A stretch of DNA of 64,000 nucleotides, from contig NZ_JASBRG010000005.1 of the NCBI RefSeq assembly GCF_029961145.1, positions 1 through 64,000 of the forward strand. Direction: 5' to 3'. The position numbers and the translations under genes were made by a program. The DNA comes from Pinibacter soli. GTDB taxonomy: Bacteria; Bacteroidota; Bacteroidia; Chitinophagales; Chitinophagaceae. Below, piece by piece: positions 53,404-60,943 of the stretch (position 1 is the stretch's first letter; every line of letters starts with the position of its first letter). The notes under the pieces are model-generated. The model saw nothing but the letters and a program-made list of their open reading frames with translations, was not told the DNA's origin and made no database searches.

Positions 53404-53508
53404 GAAAGTTGTTAGTTGTTGGTTGTTAGTTGTTAGGTAGTTGATAATTGGTAGAGCTCCTTAAATAGGAAATATTCTAACAACTATCAACTAACAACTA
53501 ATAACTTC
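53404..53508. repeat. inverted-arm spacer, GTTGTTAGTTGTTGG family
   Basis: Left arm GTTGTTAGTTGTTGGTTGTT (53407-53450) and right arm CTAACAACTATCAACTAACA (53479-53505). Confidence 0.88.
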
Positions 53509-53509
53509 T

Positions 53510-54601
53510 TTAATCATTCATGATCTTATTCTGGTGGTTGATGCTTTCCATGTGCAGTGCATCGTAGTATTTGGTGATGAACTCTTTGCTAAGACCCATT
53601 GCTTCACCTTTTTTGAATGCACGCTCAAGAATTTCATTCCAGCGGTTTGTTTGTAAGATCGTGATGCTGTTCTCTTTTTTGTATTGACCGATCTTGTCAG
53701 CTACTTTCATACGTTGTGCAAGGATTTGCATTAACTCATCATCAAGGTGATTGATTTGCTGACGCAATTTTTCCAACGCCGCATGATATTCTTCTGAGTT
53801 AACATCTTCTTTTCTCCAAACGATGTCGTTAAGCATTTCTGCCAAACGCTCAGGAGTGATTTGTTGTTTAGCATCGCTCCATGCATTGTCCGGATCGATG
53901 TGGCTCTCGATCATCAAACCATCGTAATCAAGGTCAACACTTTTTTGTGAAACGGCTTGCAAAATATCTCTGCGTCCGCTGATATGGGAAGGATCGCAAA
54001 TGATTGGCAAATCAGGATTGCGGCGTTTCATTTCAATAGCAAGGTGCCACATAGGCGCATTGCGATATTCGCTATTACCGTAAGAACTGAATCCACGGTG
54101 GATCAAACCAACTTGTTTAATACCTGCTTTTTGTACACGCTCAACAGCACCTGTCCATAATTCAAGATCAGGGTTGATCGGGTTTTTGATCAATACAGGA
54201 ATATCAACACCGCGAAGTGCATCTGCCACTTCCTGTACGCTGAACGGGTTTACAGTCGTTCTGGCACCGATCCAAAGAACATCTACATCAAAGCTCAATG
54301 CATCTTCCACTTGCTTTGCGGTAGCTACTTCTACTGTTGTTGGCAAACCGGTAATTTTTTTTGCCTGTAACAACCAGGGTAATCCTTTCACACCAATTCC
54401 TTCAAACATGCCTGGTCTTGTACGAGGTTTCCATATACCTGCACGAAGCATGTCTACTTTGCCTGTTGCGGCAAGGCGCTGTGCTGTTTCCAGCATCTGG
54501 CTTTCGGTTTCTGCACTGCATGGACCGGAAATAATCAACGGTCTTTTGCTTGTCCACAGTGTTTGTACTTGTTCTTTCATGGTTTGATCTGTTGCTTGCA
54601 T
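53510..54601 (-). CDS. DAHP synthase - chorismate mutase fusion
   Basis: A 363-residue bifunctional protein. Residues about 1-265 form a type I beta (KDO8P-synthase-like) DAHP synthase: LIISGPCSAETESQM, RAGIWKPRTRPGMFEG, LIHRGFSSYG, PIICDPSHISGRR. Residues about 275-355 form an AroQ chorismate mutase (LEKLRQQINHLDDELMQILA, RMKVADKIGQYKKE). It thus catalyses the first step of the pathway and the branch to prephenate; the mutase part commonly makes the synthase sensitive to prephenate. The adjacent pheA and tyrA lack mutase domains, consistent with this fusion supplying it. Confidence 0.95.
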   Translation of the reverse strand: MQATDQTMKEQVQTLWTSKRPLIISGPCSAETESQMLETAQRLAATGKVDMLRAGIWKPRTRPGMFEGIGVKGLPWLLQAKKITGLPTTVEVATAKQVEDALSFDVDVLWIGARTTVNPFSVQEVADALRGVDIPVLIKNPINPDLELWTGAVERVQKAGIKQVGLIHRGFSSYGNSEYRNAPMWHLAIEMKRRNPDLPIICDPSHISGRRDILQAVSQKSVDLDYDGLMIESHIDPDNAWSDAKQQITPERLAEMLNDIVWRKEDVNSEEYHAALEKLRQQINHLDDELMQILAQRMKVADKIGQYKKENSITILQTNRWNEILERAFKKGEAMGLSKEFITKYYDALHMESINHQNKIMND

Positions 54602-54629
54602 TGTATGAGATTGTAAAGTTATTGAATTT

Positions 54630-54739
54630 GAGCTTAACGCTAAATGCTTAAGGGCTTAACGCTGTCGTGAATGTTGACCATTTCTCAGATTCGTCGGCTT
54701 TGCTGTTCTGCGTTGGCATTAAGCGTTGGGCGTTCTGCG
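54630..54739. repeat. inverted-arm spacer, GCTTAACGCTAAATGC family
   Basis: Left arm GAGCTTAACGCTAAATGCTT then AAGGGCTTAACGC (54630-54662); right arm GCGTTGGCATTAAGCGTTGG then GCGTTCTGCG (54711-54740). Confidence 0.8.
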
Positions 54740-54744
54740 TTTTG

Positions 54745-55596
54745 CTATTTTATTATCCTTCTGATTTTATTTGCGTTTTCAATGAGTTCAAGTAAATAAT
54801 CGTAATTCTCTTTTTCCAAACATGCCTTGAACTTTTTCAATTGTGTAATGTGTTCGTTCAATACATCGAGCACATTGTCACGGTTTTGCCTGAATATCGG
54901 CACCCACATGTTGGGATTGCTTTTCGCGAGACGCACCGTGCTTTCAAAACCACCACTCGCCAATTCGAAAATGGCCCTGTCTTCTTTCTCTTTTTCCAAC
55001 ACCGTATTTGCTAACGCAAACGATGTGATGTGAGAAATGTGACTGATGTATGCGGCGTGCAAATCATGAGCGTATGCTTCCATTTCAATCTGGTGCATGC
55101 CTATTTTTTTGTAAATGAATCTCACAAGTTCGACTGCATCTTTATCGCTGTCTGATGCGTTGCATATTACAACGGCTTTGTTTTCAAATGCTCCTTTTAC
55201 TGCTGCTTCTGGCCCGCTATACTCCGTGCCCCACATAGGATGCGAGGCAACGAATCTTTTACGTTTTGGATGGTTACGAACTGCTTCTATCAAAAGATGT
55301 TTTGTTGATCCCATGTCGAATACTACCTGCTTGTCGTTTACTTTATCAAGTATGGAAGGCAGTATTTCGATCATTTTGTCTACCGGAATAGCCAAAGCAA
55401 TTACATCACAATTTGCGATGGCCTTGTCGAGATCCATTGCTTCATCGATCAGGCCCAGATCAAGTGCTTTCTTCAAATGCGCGGGGCTTGCATCTACACC
55501 AATGATGTTAGATGCGATACCGTTTGCATTTAACTGCAAAGCCATCGATCCCCCTATGAGACCTATACCGACGATTGCAATTCTTTTTCGTTCCAT
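54745..55596 (-). CDS. tyrA: prephenate dehydrogenase
   Basis: A 283-residue NAD-dependent enzyme that makes 4-hydroxyphenylpyruvate for tyrosine. The Rossmann motif is AIVGIGLIGGSMALQL, the catalytic His region SHPMWGTEYSGPEAA and the substrate helix AYISHISHITSFALANTVL are present. No mutase or ACT domain. Part of the aro operon. Confidence 0.93.
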   Translation of the reverse strand: MERKRIAIVGIGLIGGSMALQLNANGIASNIIGVDASPAHLKKALDLGLIDEAMDLDKAIANCDVIALAIPVDKMIEILPSILDKVNDKQVVFDMGSTKHLLIEAVRNHPKRKRFVASHPMWGTEYSGPEAAVKGAFENKAVVICNASDSDKDAVELVRFIYKKIGMHQIEMEAYAHDLHAAYISHISHITSFALANTVLEKEKEDRAIFELASGGFESTVRLAKSNPNMWVPIFRQNRDNVLDVLNEHITQLKKFKACLEKENYDYLLELIENANKIRRIIK

Positions 55597-55609
55597 TGGT
55601 TATGATATT

Positions 55610-55720
55610 TTCTTTTCAACTTTCAATTCGATCAGCGTTTTGGGTGCAGCAGGGCGAATGCGATTCGCCCATACAGAATCCTCATTTTCAACTTTCAATT
55701 TTCAACTTTCAATTCTCTTA
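55610..55720. repeat. spacer arms, TTTTCAACTTTCAATT family, same orientation
   Basis: CTTTTCAACTTTCAATTCG (55611-55629) and CATTTTCAACTTTCAATTTT then CAACTTTCAATTC (55682-55714). Unlike other spacers both arms point the same way. The second supplies the stop of the aminotransferase gene. Confidence 0.7.
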
Positions 55721-56856
55721 ATCGCTTCTTCAAACTTTTCCACCGGGGCGCAAAGGCTCACCCGTATGTAACCATTGCCATTGCTGCCGAATATACCGCC
55801 AGGCGTGATGAATACATTTGATTCGTACAACACTTTATCACTTAGCGCATATCCATCAGTGTAAGTTGATGGTATTTTTGCCCAAACAAACATTCCGGCT
55901 TGCGTGGTATCGTACTCGCATTGCAACATATCGAGCAATTGAAACACCTTTTTTCTTCTTTCACGGTAAACGCTGTTCACGCTATCGTACCAGTCTTTAC
56001 CGAGGTTCAAAGCTGTTGCTGCCGCCAGTTGTACAGGCAGAAACATACCACTGTCCATATTACTTTTGAAGCGTAACACTTCGTCAATTCTTTCTTTTGC
56101 GGCGACTAAAACACCTACTCTCCAACCGGCCATGTTCTGGCTTTTACTGAGCGAATTCAATTCTATCACAACATCTTTTGCTCCTTCTACAGACAGCAAA
56201 CTTTCAGGTTGTTCATTTAAAATGAAACTGTATGGATTATCGTGAACGAGTAACAAATTATTTTTCCTTGCAAATGCTACAACTGCTTCAAACGCTTTCT
56301 TAGTGGGCAATTGACCGGTTGGCATGTGCGGATAATTAACAAACATGAGCTTAATATTGCCTTGTTCTTTTACCACTTTTTCAAGCGCTTCAAAATCCGG
56401 GAACCAGTTGTTTGCTTCAGTAAGATCGTAGTACAAAGGCGATCCTCCGGCAAGTTTTGCAGCACTTGTGTAGGTTGGGTAACCTGGATTTGGCACCAAT
56501 ACTTTATCACCATCATTCAGGTATGTCATGCAAATGTGCATGATGCCTTCTTTACTGCCGATTAAAGGCAAAACTTCAGTATCAGGATTTAAGTCAACAT
56601 TATACCATTTTTTGTACCAGTCGCTTACAGCTTTACGCAAAACAGGTGAACCGGTATAGCTCTGGTATCCATGCACATTTGTCTTTGCACTTTCTTCCTG
56701 CAGTGTTTTGATCACATCAGGATGCGGTGGCATATCAGGACTTCCTATTCCTAAATTGATGATGTTTTTTCCAGCCTTGTTCAGCTCGCCTATTTCACGC
56801 AATTTTTGTGAAAAGTAGTATTCGCCTATTCCGTTTAACCTGTTTGCTGTCTGCAT
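55702..56856 (-). CDS. class I PLP-dependent aminotransferase (probably aromatic or prephenate)
   Basis: A 384-residue fold-type I aminotransferase close to the LL-DAP aminotransferase/AspC-like group: LGIGSPDMPPHPDVI, GSKEGIMHICM, PNPGYPTYTSAAKLAGG, and the PLP Lys in LNSLSKSQNMAGWRVG. Its place between pheA and tyrA makes a role in Phe/Tyr synthesis (phenylpyruvate, hydroxyphenylpyruvate or prephenate transamination) the best inference. The C-terminal RIES and stop lie in a spacer arm. Confidence 0.9.
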   Translation of the reverse strand: MQTANRLNGIGEYYFSQKLREIGELNKAGKNIINLGIGSPDMPPHPDVIKTLQEESAKTNVHGYQSYTGSPVLRKAVSDWYKKWYNVDLNPDTEVLPLIGSKEGIMHICMTYLNDGDKVLVPNPGYPTYTSAAKLAGGSPLYYDLTEANNWFPDFEALEKVVKEQGNIKLMFVNYPHMPTGQLPTKKAFEAVVAFARKNNLLLVHDNPYSFILNEQPESLLSVEGAKDVVIELNSLSKSQNMAGWRVGVLVAAKERIDEVLRFKSNMDSGMFLPVQLAAATALNLGKDWYDSVNSVYRERRKKVFQLLDMLQCEYDTTQAGMFVWAKIPSTYTDGYALSDKVLYESNVFITPGGIFGSNGNGYIRVSLCAPVEKFEEAIKRIES

Positions 56857-56867
56857 GATTATAATTC

Positions 56868-56985
56868 AAAAATTAAAATTCAAAATTCAAAAACCGTTCA
56901 TTTATATTCTGCACCCGTCATTTTCCATTTTCAACTTTCTATTTTCAATTCACTCTCAACTCTCCACTCTCAATTTTCAACTCTT
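56868..56985. repeat. spacer with unmatched AT-rich arms
   Basis: AATTCAAAAATTAAAATTCA (56873-56897) and CATTTTCAACTTTCTATTTT then CAATTCACTCTCAAC (56928-56960). The right arm supplies the pheA stop. Confidence 0.6.
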
Positions 56986-57804
56986 CATCTCCCCTTTTTT
57001 GTACACCCCGTATACCTTCAATTCTTCTGTCATCGGTGTTATTTTTTCCACTACCGTGTTGAATTGATCCAATGAATCGAATTCCATGTCTGCGTGGAAA
57101 GAGTATTTAAAGTCGCTGCCCGGAATAGGGAAGCTCTGTAACTTGCTGAGGTTGATGCCGCCTTCGGCGATGTTGGTGAGCACTTTTGCGAGACTGCCTC
57201 TTGAGTGATCTGTGTGGAAATTGATGGAAGCTTTGTCTGCGTTGGATATTTCCTGTGCTATATTTTCTGGCTGCAATATCAGGAACCTTGTGTAGTTATT
57301 CTTTAGCGTGTGGATGTTGGGGGCGATCATGTCAAGATCGAAGAGTTCTGCGGCGAGTTTACTGGCGATGGCGGCGATGTGCTTGCTTTTGTGCTGGTGA
57401 ACATGTTTTGCGCTGAGTGCCGTATCTTCTGTTTCCACCAATTTCCAGTTGTGTTTTTCGAGGAAATCTATACACTGCAAAATCGCCATCGGGTGTGAGT
57501 GAACTTCTCGTATATCTTCCAGTTTTACGCCGCGGTTTACCATCAGGTTTTGTGCGATATGAAGGTAAACCTCTCCCACAACCTTCAATTTACTTTTCTG
57601 GAGCAAATTGTAATTGGGTAAGATGCTTCCGGCAATAGAGTTTTCAATGGCCATAACGCCGCCGTCACTTTCTTTTTTGTTGGATGCCACTTTTACCACA
57701 TCACGAAAATTCGGACAGGTAATGACCTCTACATCCTTCCCGAAAAACTGCCTTGCGGCCACCTGGTGAAAACTACCCTCGTATCCCTGAATCGAAACTT
57801 TCAT
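56977..57804 (-). CDS. pheA: prephenate dehydratase with ACT domain
   Basis: A 275-residue enzyme that makes phenylpyruvate. The catalytic dehydratase domain covers about residues 1-180 (IQGYEGSFHQVAARQFF, GGVMAIENSIAGSILPNYNL, VHSHPMAILQCIDFLEKHNW, NNYTRFLIL with the catalytic TRF). A C-terminal ACT domain (DHSRGSLAKVLTNIAEGGIN) should bind phenylalanine for feedback control. First gene of the aromatic operon and directly behind the attenuator. The last residues (MKS and stop) come from a spacer arm. Confidence 0.95.
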   Translation of the reverse strand: MKVSIQGYEGSFHQVAARQFFGKDVEVITCPNFRDVVKVASNKKESDGGVMAIENSIAGSILPNYNLLQKSKLKVVGEVYLHIAQNLMVNRGVKLEDIREVHSHPMAILQCIDFLEKHNWKLVETEDTALSAKHVHQHKSKHIAAIASKLAAELFDLDMIAPNIHTLKNNYTRFLILQPENIAQEISNADKASINFHTDHSRGSLAKVLTNIAEGGINLSKLQSFPIPGSDFKYSFHADMEFDSLDQFNTVVEKITPMTEELKVYGVYKKGEMKS

Positions 57805-57824
57805 TTTTTGTTACGGTTTAAAAC

Positions 57825-57908
57825 AAAAAATCCCGGCGTTTCTGCCGGGATTCATTTATGTTGTTAGTTGTTTTTATTTAACGACGATTCAACAAAAGCA
57901 ATCCCGGC
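57825..57908 (-). promoter_or_regulatory. transcription attenuator of the aromatic operon
   Basis: On the minus strand the 9-nt word GCCGGGATT occurs at 57908-57900 and again at 57837-57829, and its complement AATCCCGGC lies between at 57852-57844. Copies 2 and 3 make a terminator hairpin with loop AGAAAC and a following T-run (57830-57825). Copies 1 and 2 make a rival antiterminator. Copy 1 lies inside the leader ORF, 9 nt after its last Phe codon. This is the layout of ribosome-mediated attenuation. Confidence 0.92.
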
Positions 57909-57964
57909 TTCTGACTAAAGAAGAAGTAAAAATAAAATCGGTTATGCTTTTTCGAGTTGATCAT
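57878..57964 (-). CDS. Phe/Tyr-rich leader peptide of the aromatic operon
   Basis: A 28-codon ORF too short for normal calling: MINSKKHN then RFYFYFFFSQKPGLLLLNRR and TAA at 57880-57878. Seven consecutive aromatic codons (F-Y-F-Y-F-F-F) form the control region. A ribosome delayed there by uncharged Phe- or Tyr-tRNA would leave the first GCCGGGATT word free to form the antiterminator. The ATG lies 7 bp after the -7 box, so the mRNA is almost leaderless. The peptide itself probably has no other role. Confidence 0.93.
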   Translation of the reverse strand: MINSKKHNRFYFYFFFSQKPGLLLLNRR

Positions 57965-57971
57965 TATTTGT

Positions 57972-58002
57972 CAAAAATATAAACTATTTGAAATTATCAA
58001 AA
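57972..58002 (-). promoter_or_regulatory. promoter of the aromatic operon leader
   Basis: TTTTG at 58002-57998 (-33) and TATTTTTG at 57979-57972 (-7), 18 bp apart, matching the Bacteroidota TTG/TAnnTTTG consensus and placing transcription start a few bases before the leader ATG. Confidence 0.8.
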
Positions 58003-58067
58003 TTTATTTTAAAAATGTGTTACGTTATTCAAATAATGCCATTCTTTGTTAAACGCAGTATTTACAG

Positions 58068-58631
58068 CTATTGCAGGCGATTTAGAATCTGTTGGTCAAT
58101 TTTCTTGAAAAGATGGTATGGCTTGTAAATCCGCCAGTTATCTATTTCCATCAGTTCGATGTAGTAATTCAGTTTTGCCTTTTTAAAGTCGTGCTGCGTT
58201 TGTTGGGGCATGTTAAGGCACACGATCCAGCCTTCGTTGTCGGTCACTTCTTCAAACCATTCCTGATAGTAATCTTTGTCGCCGCTGTGAAAATTAAGCA
58301 CATTTTCCGTTATCAAAATAAATTTCGTGATGCCTTCGTATTCCATTTTGTCGATCACATCCCGTTTCAGGGTCATGATGTCGTTTTCAATAGCATCGTT
58401 CCATTCCCCGATCAATTCGAGGATCACGTATTTCTCTTCATAGTCGGCCATTATTTCCTTCATGTACAGGGTGCGTGAGCCAAATTCATCCCACTGCGGG
58501 TGTATGTAGTAGTTATACACCGTGTGCGTAAACTCGAATTCAGAGTACACCCTTCCATAAAAAGGCGACCGCTCGTCTTCCTCGCTGGTATAAATATGCC
58601 GCCAGTTATAAAAAGGTTCTATTTCGTGCAT
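58068..58631 (-). CDS. conserved hypothetical protein
   Basis: A 187-residue soluble protein with a high aromatic and acidic content (EPFYNWRHIYTSEEDERSPF, VYNYYIHPQWDEFGS, KYVILELIGEWNDAIENDIM, WFEEVTDNEGWIVCLNMPQ). It resembles a family found mainly in Bacteroidota, without assigned function. It is upstream of the aro operon on the same strand, but the leader promoter separates them. Confidence 0.7.
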   Translation of the reverse strand: MHEIEPFYNWRHIYTSEEDERSPFYGRVYSEFEFTHTVYNYYIHPQWDEFGSRTLYMKEIMADYEEKYVILELIGEWNDAIENDIMTLKRDVIDKMEYEGITKFILITENVLNFHSGDKDYYQEWFEEVTDNEGWIVCLNMPQQTQHDFKKAKLNYYIELMEIDNWRIYKPYHLFKKIDQQILNRLQ

Positions 58632-58636
58632 TTTGA

Positions 58637-58879
58637 GTAATTAATAATTAATAATGAATAATGAATAATGAATAGGGTGTTACTTAATCATAAATTAAGA
58701 ATTAGGAATTAAGAATGCTTTCTGTGCAGCTTTAAACCTGTTAGCTAACGGGCTTCTGTGCATTAAATCTCAAAATCTCAAATCATCTCAAATCATATCA
58801 AATCATGACAATCATGAAAATCTGCGTTCCTGTTTCCTCCATTTTCAAATTTTCAAATTCTCAAATTTTCAAATTGTCT
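58637..58879. repeat. spacer with mixed unpaired arms
   Basis: AATTAATAATTAATAATGAA (58640-58672), AATTAAGAATTAGGAATTAA (58690-58716), TCATGACAATCATGAAAATC (58802-58821) and TTTTCAAATTTTCAAATTCT (58844-58863). Four word families lie in series with no clear partners, and the last contains the murQ stop. Confidence 0.75.
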
Positions 58880-59684
58880 TCAAATTATCCATCGCTCGCT
58901 TCACACTGCCATATTTCAACAGCAATTCTTTTGCCTTGTGGGCATCGGTAATGCCAGCTTTTTCCATTAACATTTTTGTGCCACGCTCTATGAGTTTAGC
59001 GTTGGTCAGCTGCATGTTCACCATCTTGTTATCTTCTACCCTGCCGAGTTGTATCATAAGCGTGGTGGAGATCATGTTTAGTACCAGCTTTTGTGCGGTG
59101 CCGCTTTTCATGCGGGTGCTGCCAGTGATGAATTCCGGACCAACGATCACTTCTACCGGAAAATCGGCGCTGGCGCTGATGGGCGCATTCTCATTACAGC
59201 TTATTGATCCGGTTATGATATTGTGCTTTCGGCATTCGTCCAAAGCACTTATCACATACGGAGTTGTACCGCTGGCCGCAATGCCTATTACCACATCTTT
59301 TTCGCTTATAAAATGACTTTGCAGATCTTTCCAACCTTGTGTTGTGCTGTCTTCCGCATTTTCCACCGGTATCTGAATGGCTTTTTCTCCGCCGGCGATG
59401 ATGCCGATGATCAGTCCCTGTGGCATACCATACGTAGGTGGAATTTCACTCGCATCTAAAATGCCCAATCTTCCGCTGGTTCCGGCTCCCATGTAAAATA
59501 GACGGCCGCCCGCCAACATTTTATCGGCGATCGCATTGACCAACTTTTCTATTTGCGGGATTGCTTTTTCAACGGCTATAGGCACAGTTTTATCCTCCGT
59601 ATTCATGTTTGCGAGCAAATCATGTACGGTCATCTTTTCCAAATGTCTGTAGCGACTTGACTGTTCTGTGGTTTGAATAAACAT
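58869..59684 (-). CDS. murQ: N-acetylmuramic acid 6-phosphate etherase
   Basis: A 271-residue SIS-domain lyase that removes D-lactate from MurNAc-6-P to give GlcNAc-6-P. Motifs: TEQSSRYRHLEKMTVHDLL, GRLFYMGAGTSGRLGILDAS and PPTYGMPQG, GIAASGTTPYVISAL, EFITGSTRMKSGTAQKLVLN. Its upstream neighbour is an amino-sugar kinase that can supply MurNAc-6-P. The stop codon lies in a spacer arm. Confidence 0.95.
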   Translation of the reverse strand: MFIQTTEQSSRYRHLEKMTVHDLLANMNTEDKTVPIAVEKAIPQIEKLVNAIADKMLAGGRLFYMGAGTSGRLGILDASEIPPTYGMPQGLIIGIIAGGEKAIQIPVENAEDSTTQGWKDLQSHFISEKDVVIGIAASGTTPYVISALDECRKHNIITGSISCNENAPISASADFPVEVIVGPEFITGSTRMKSGTAQKLVLNMISTTLMIQLGRVEDNKMVNMQLTNAKLIERGTKMLMEKAGITDAHKAKELLLKYGSVKRAMDNLKTI

Positions 59685-59694
59685 AGATAAAAAA

Positions 59695-59778
59695 TTAAAA
59701 AGTCAAAATCCAAAAGTCAAAAAAGGTTCTACAACTGCCGGGGTTTCCTTTTTGAATTTTTACTTTTGAATTTTTACT
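59695..59778. repeat. inverted-arm spacer, AAAAGTCAAAATCC family
   Basis: Left arm AAAAAGTCAAAATCCAAAAG then TCAAAAAAGG (59698-59727); right arm CCTTTTTGAATTTTTACTTT then TGAATTTTTACTTG (59749-59780). Confidence 0.75.
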
Positions 59779-60613
59779 TGCTATGGTATTTGATAAGCCC
59801 ATCCATCGGATTCTTCAAAATATTGCCCATTTCAAACTCATAGCTATGGCAAAGTTCAGTAATTACATCCTTAAAACCATAAGCTACACTTCCTACAAAA
59901 TTGATGGGATTGTTCCAGCTTTCGGTGAACTTACAAATATGGTGGAAGAAGAAGTCGTTCAGTCCGTCTTCAATAATATTCTCAATCATAAAGTGGCCGC
60001 GGTTTTCAGCGAGAAATACCGCAAATGACGCGAGATAACGATTGGGGAATTCGCCTTTGTAAACATTGGTTAGCATATCTGCTTCGGAGACACCAAATTT
60101 TTCCTCGAAACGATATTTTAACTCCTCGTCGAACGTGCCATACAGGTAATATTGCACTACATTTTTGCCGAGGTAAGCGCCGCTTCCTTCATCTCCCAAA
60201 ATGTAGCCAAGCCCTGTTCTTTCTTTAATAATTTTACTTCCGTTGTAAAAAGAGGAACTACTGCCGGTGCCTAAAATACAGGCCACGCCTTTTTTATCTC
60301 CGCACAAGCCTTTGGCCGCGCCACTTAGATCGTGGTCGACATTTATTTCTGCTTCTGTAAATACTTTTTGCAGCGCCTTTTTGACCATTTTTCGGTTGTC
60401 CGGATTTTTGCATCCGGTTCCGTAATAAAATATCTCCTCAATACTGACATTTTTCAGCTTGCCTACCAGTTCTTTTTCTATGAGAGCTTTTATTTCGTCG
60501 CCATTCAAAAAGTACGGACTGATGCCTGTAGTGAAAACCCTTTTCGTCTTTTTTCCGTCAACTACACACCATTCGCATTTTGTGGAACCGCTGTCTGCTA
60601 TTAATAGGGCCAT
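59774..60613 (-). CDS. BadF/BadG-type amino-sugar kinase (probable MurNAc/GlcNAc kinase)
   Basis: A 279-residue ASKHA-fold ATPase: phosphate-1 motif IADSGSTKCEWCVVDG, sugar/ADP motifs HDLSGAAKGLCGDKKGVACI, LGTGSSSSFYNGSKI, GYILGDEGSGAYLGK. The fold matches N-acetylglucosamine kinase and MurK. The gene is immediately upstream of murQ; a MurK activity (MurNAc to MurNAc-6-P) would feed MurQ and make a two-gene peptidoglycan-recycling path. The specificity is inferred. Confidence 0.88.
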   Translation of the reverse strand: MALLIADSGSTKCEWCVVDGKKTKRVFTTGISPYFLNGDEIKALIEKELVGKLKNVSIEEIFYYGTGCKNPDNRKMVKKALQKVFTEAEINVDHDLSGAAKGLCGDKKGVACILGTGSSSSFYNGSKIIKERTGLGYILGDEGSGAYLGKNVVQYYLYGTFDEELKYRFEEKFGVSEADMLTNVYKGEFPNRYLASFAVFLAENRGHFMIENIIEDGLNDFFFHHICKFTESWNNPINFVGSVAYGFKDVITELCHSYEFEMGNILKNPMDGLIKYHSK

Positions 60614-60786
60614 AATGGATGATTTGGAAATTATTATTTAAGTAAAATGTTGTCAGGCTCGGAGCCGGGAAAATTCAGCAGGCAAATATCTTGCATCGTT
60701 ATCACAATACTACCTTAAAAAAAGCAAGCAAAGTGACATTCCTCTCAATATTTTCCCAACTAACTTGTTGATTAACAAACTTTGTT

Positions 60787-60875
60787 AAGTAAAAAGTCAA
60801 AAGTCAAAACGTTGGTATCCATATCTCGCGATCGCGTTTTCTACTTTTCACTTTTGCCTTTTTACTTTTCACTTA
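60787..60875. repeat. inverted-arm spacer, AAAAAGTCAAAAGTC family
   Basis: Left arm AAGTAAAAAGTCAAAAGTCA then AAA (60786-60808); right arm CTACTTTTCACTTTTGCCTT then TTTACTTTTCACTT (60841-60874). The rest of the 330-bp gap (60614-60943) has no visible gene. Confidence 0.82.
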
Positions 60876-60943
60876 ACTACTTACAAATTAATTACAATCG
60901 GCAAAACAAGTTTGGATATTTCCGGTAATTTGCAACCTTATTT

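Noticed and set aside
55115-55771. Plus-strand 218-codon frame
   Set aside because: Antisense shadow of tyrA extended by repeat arms.
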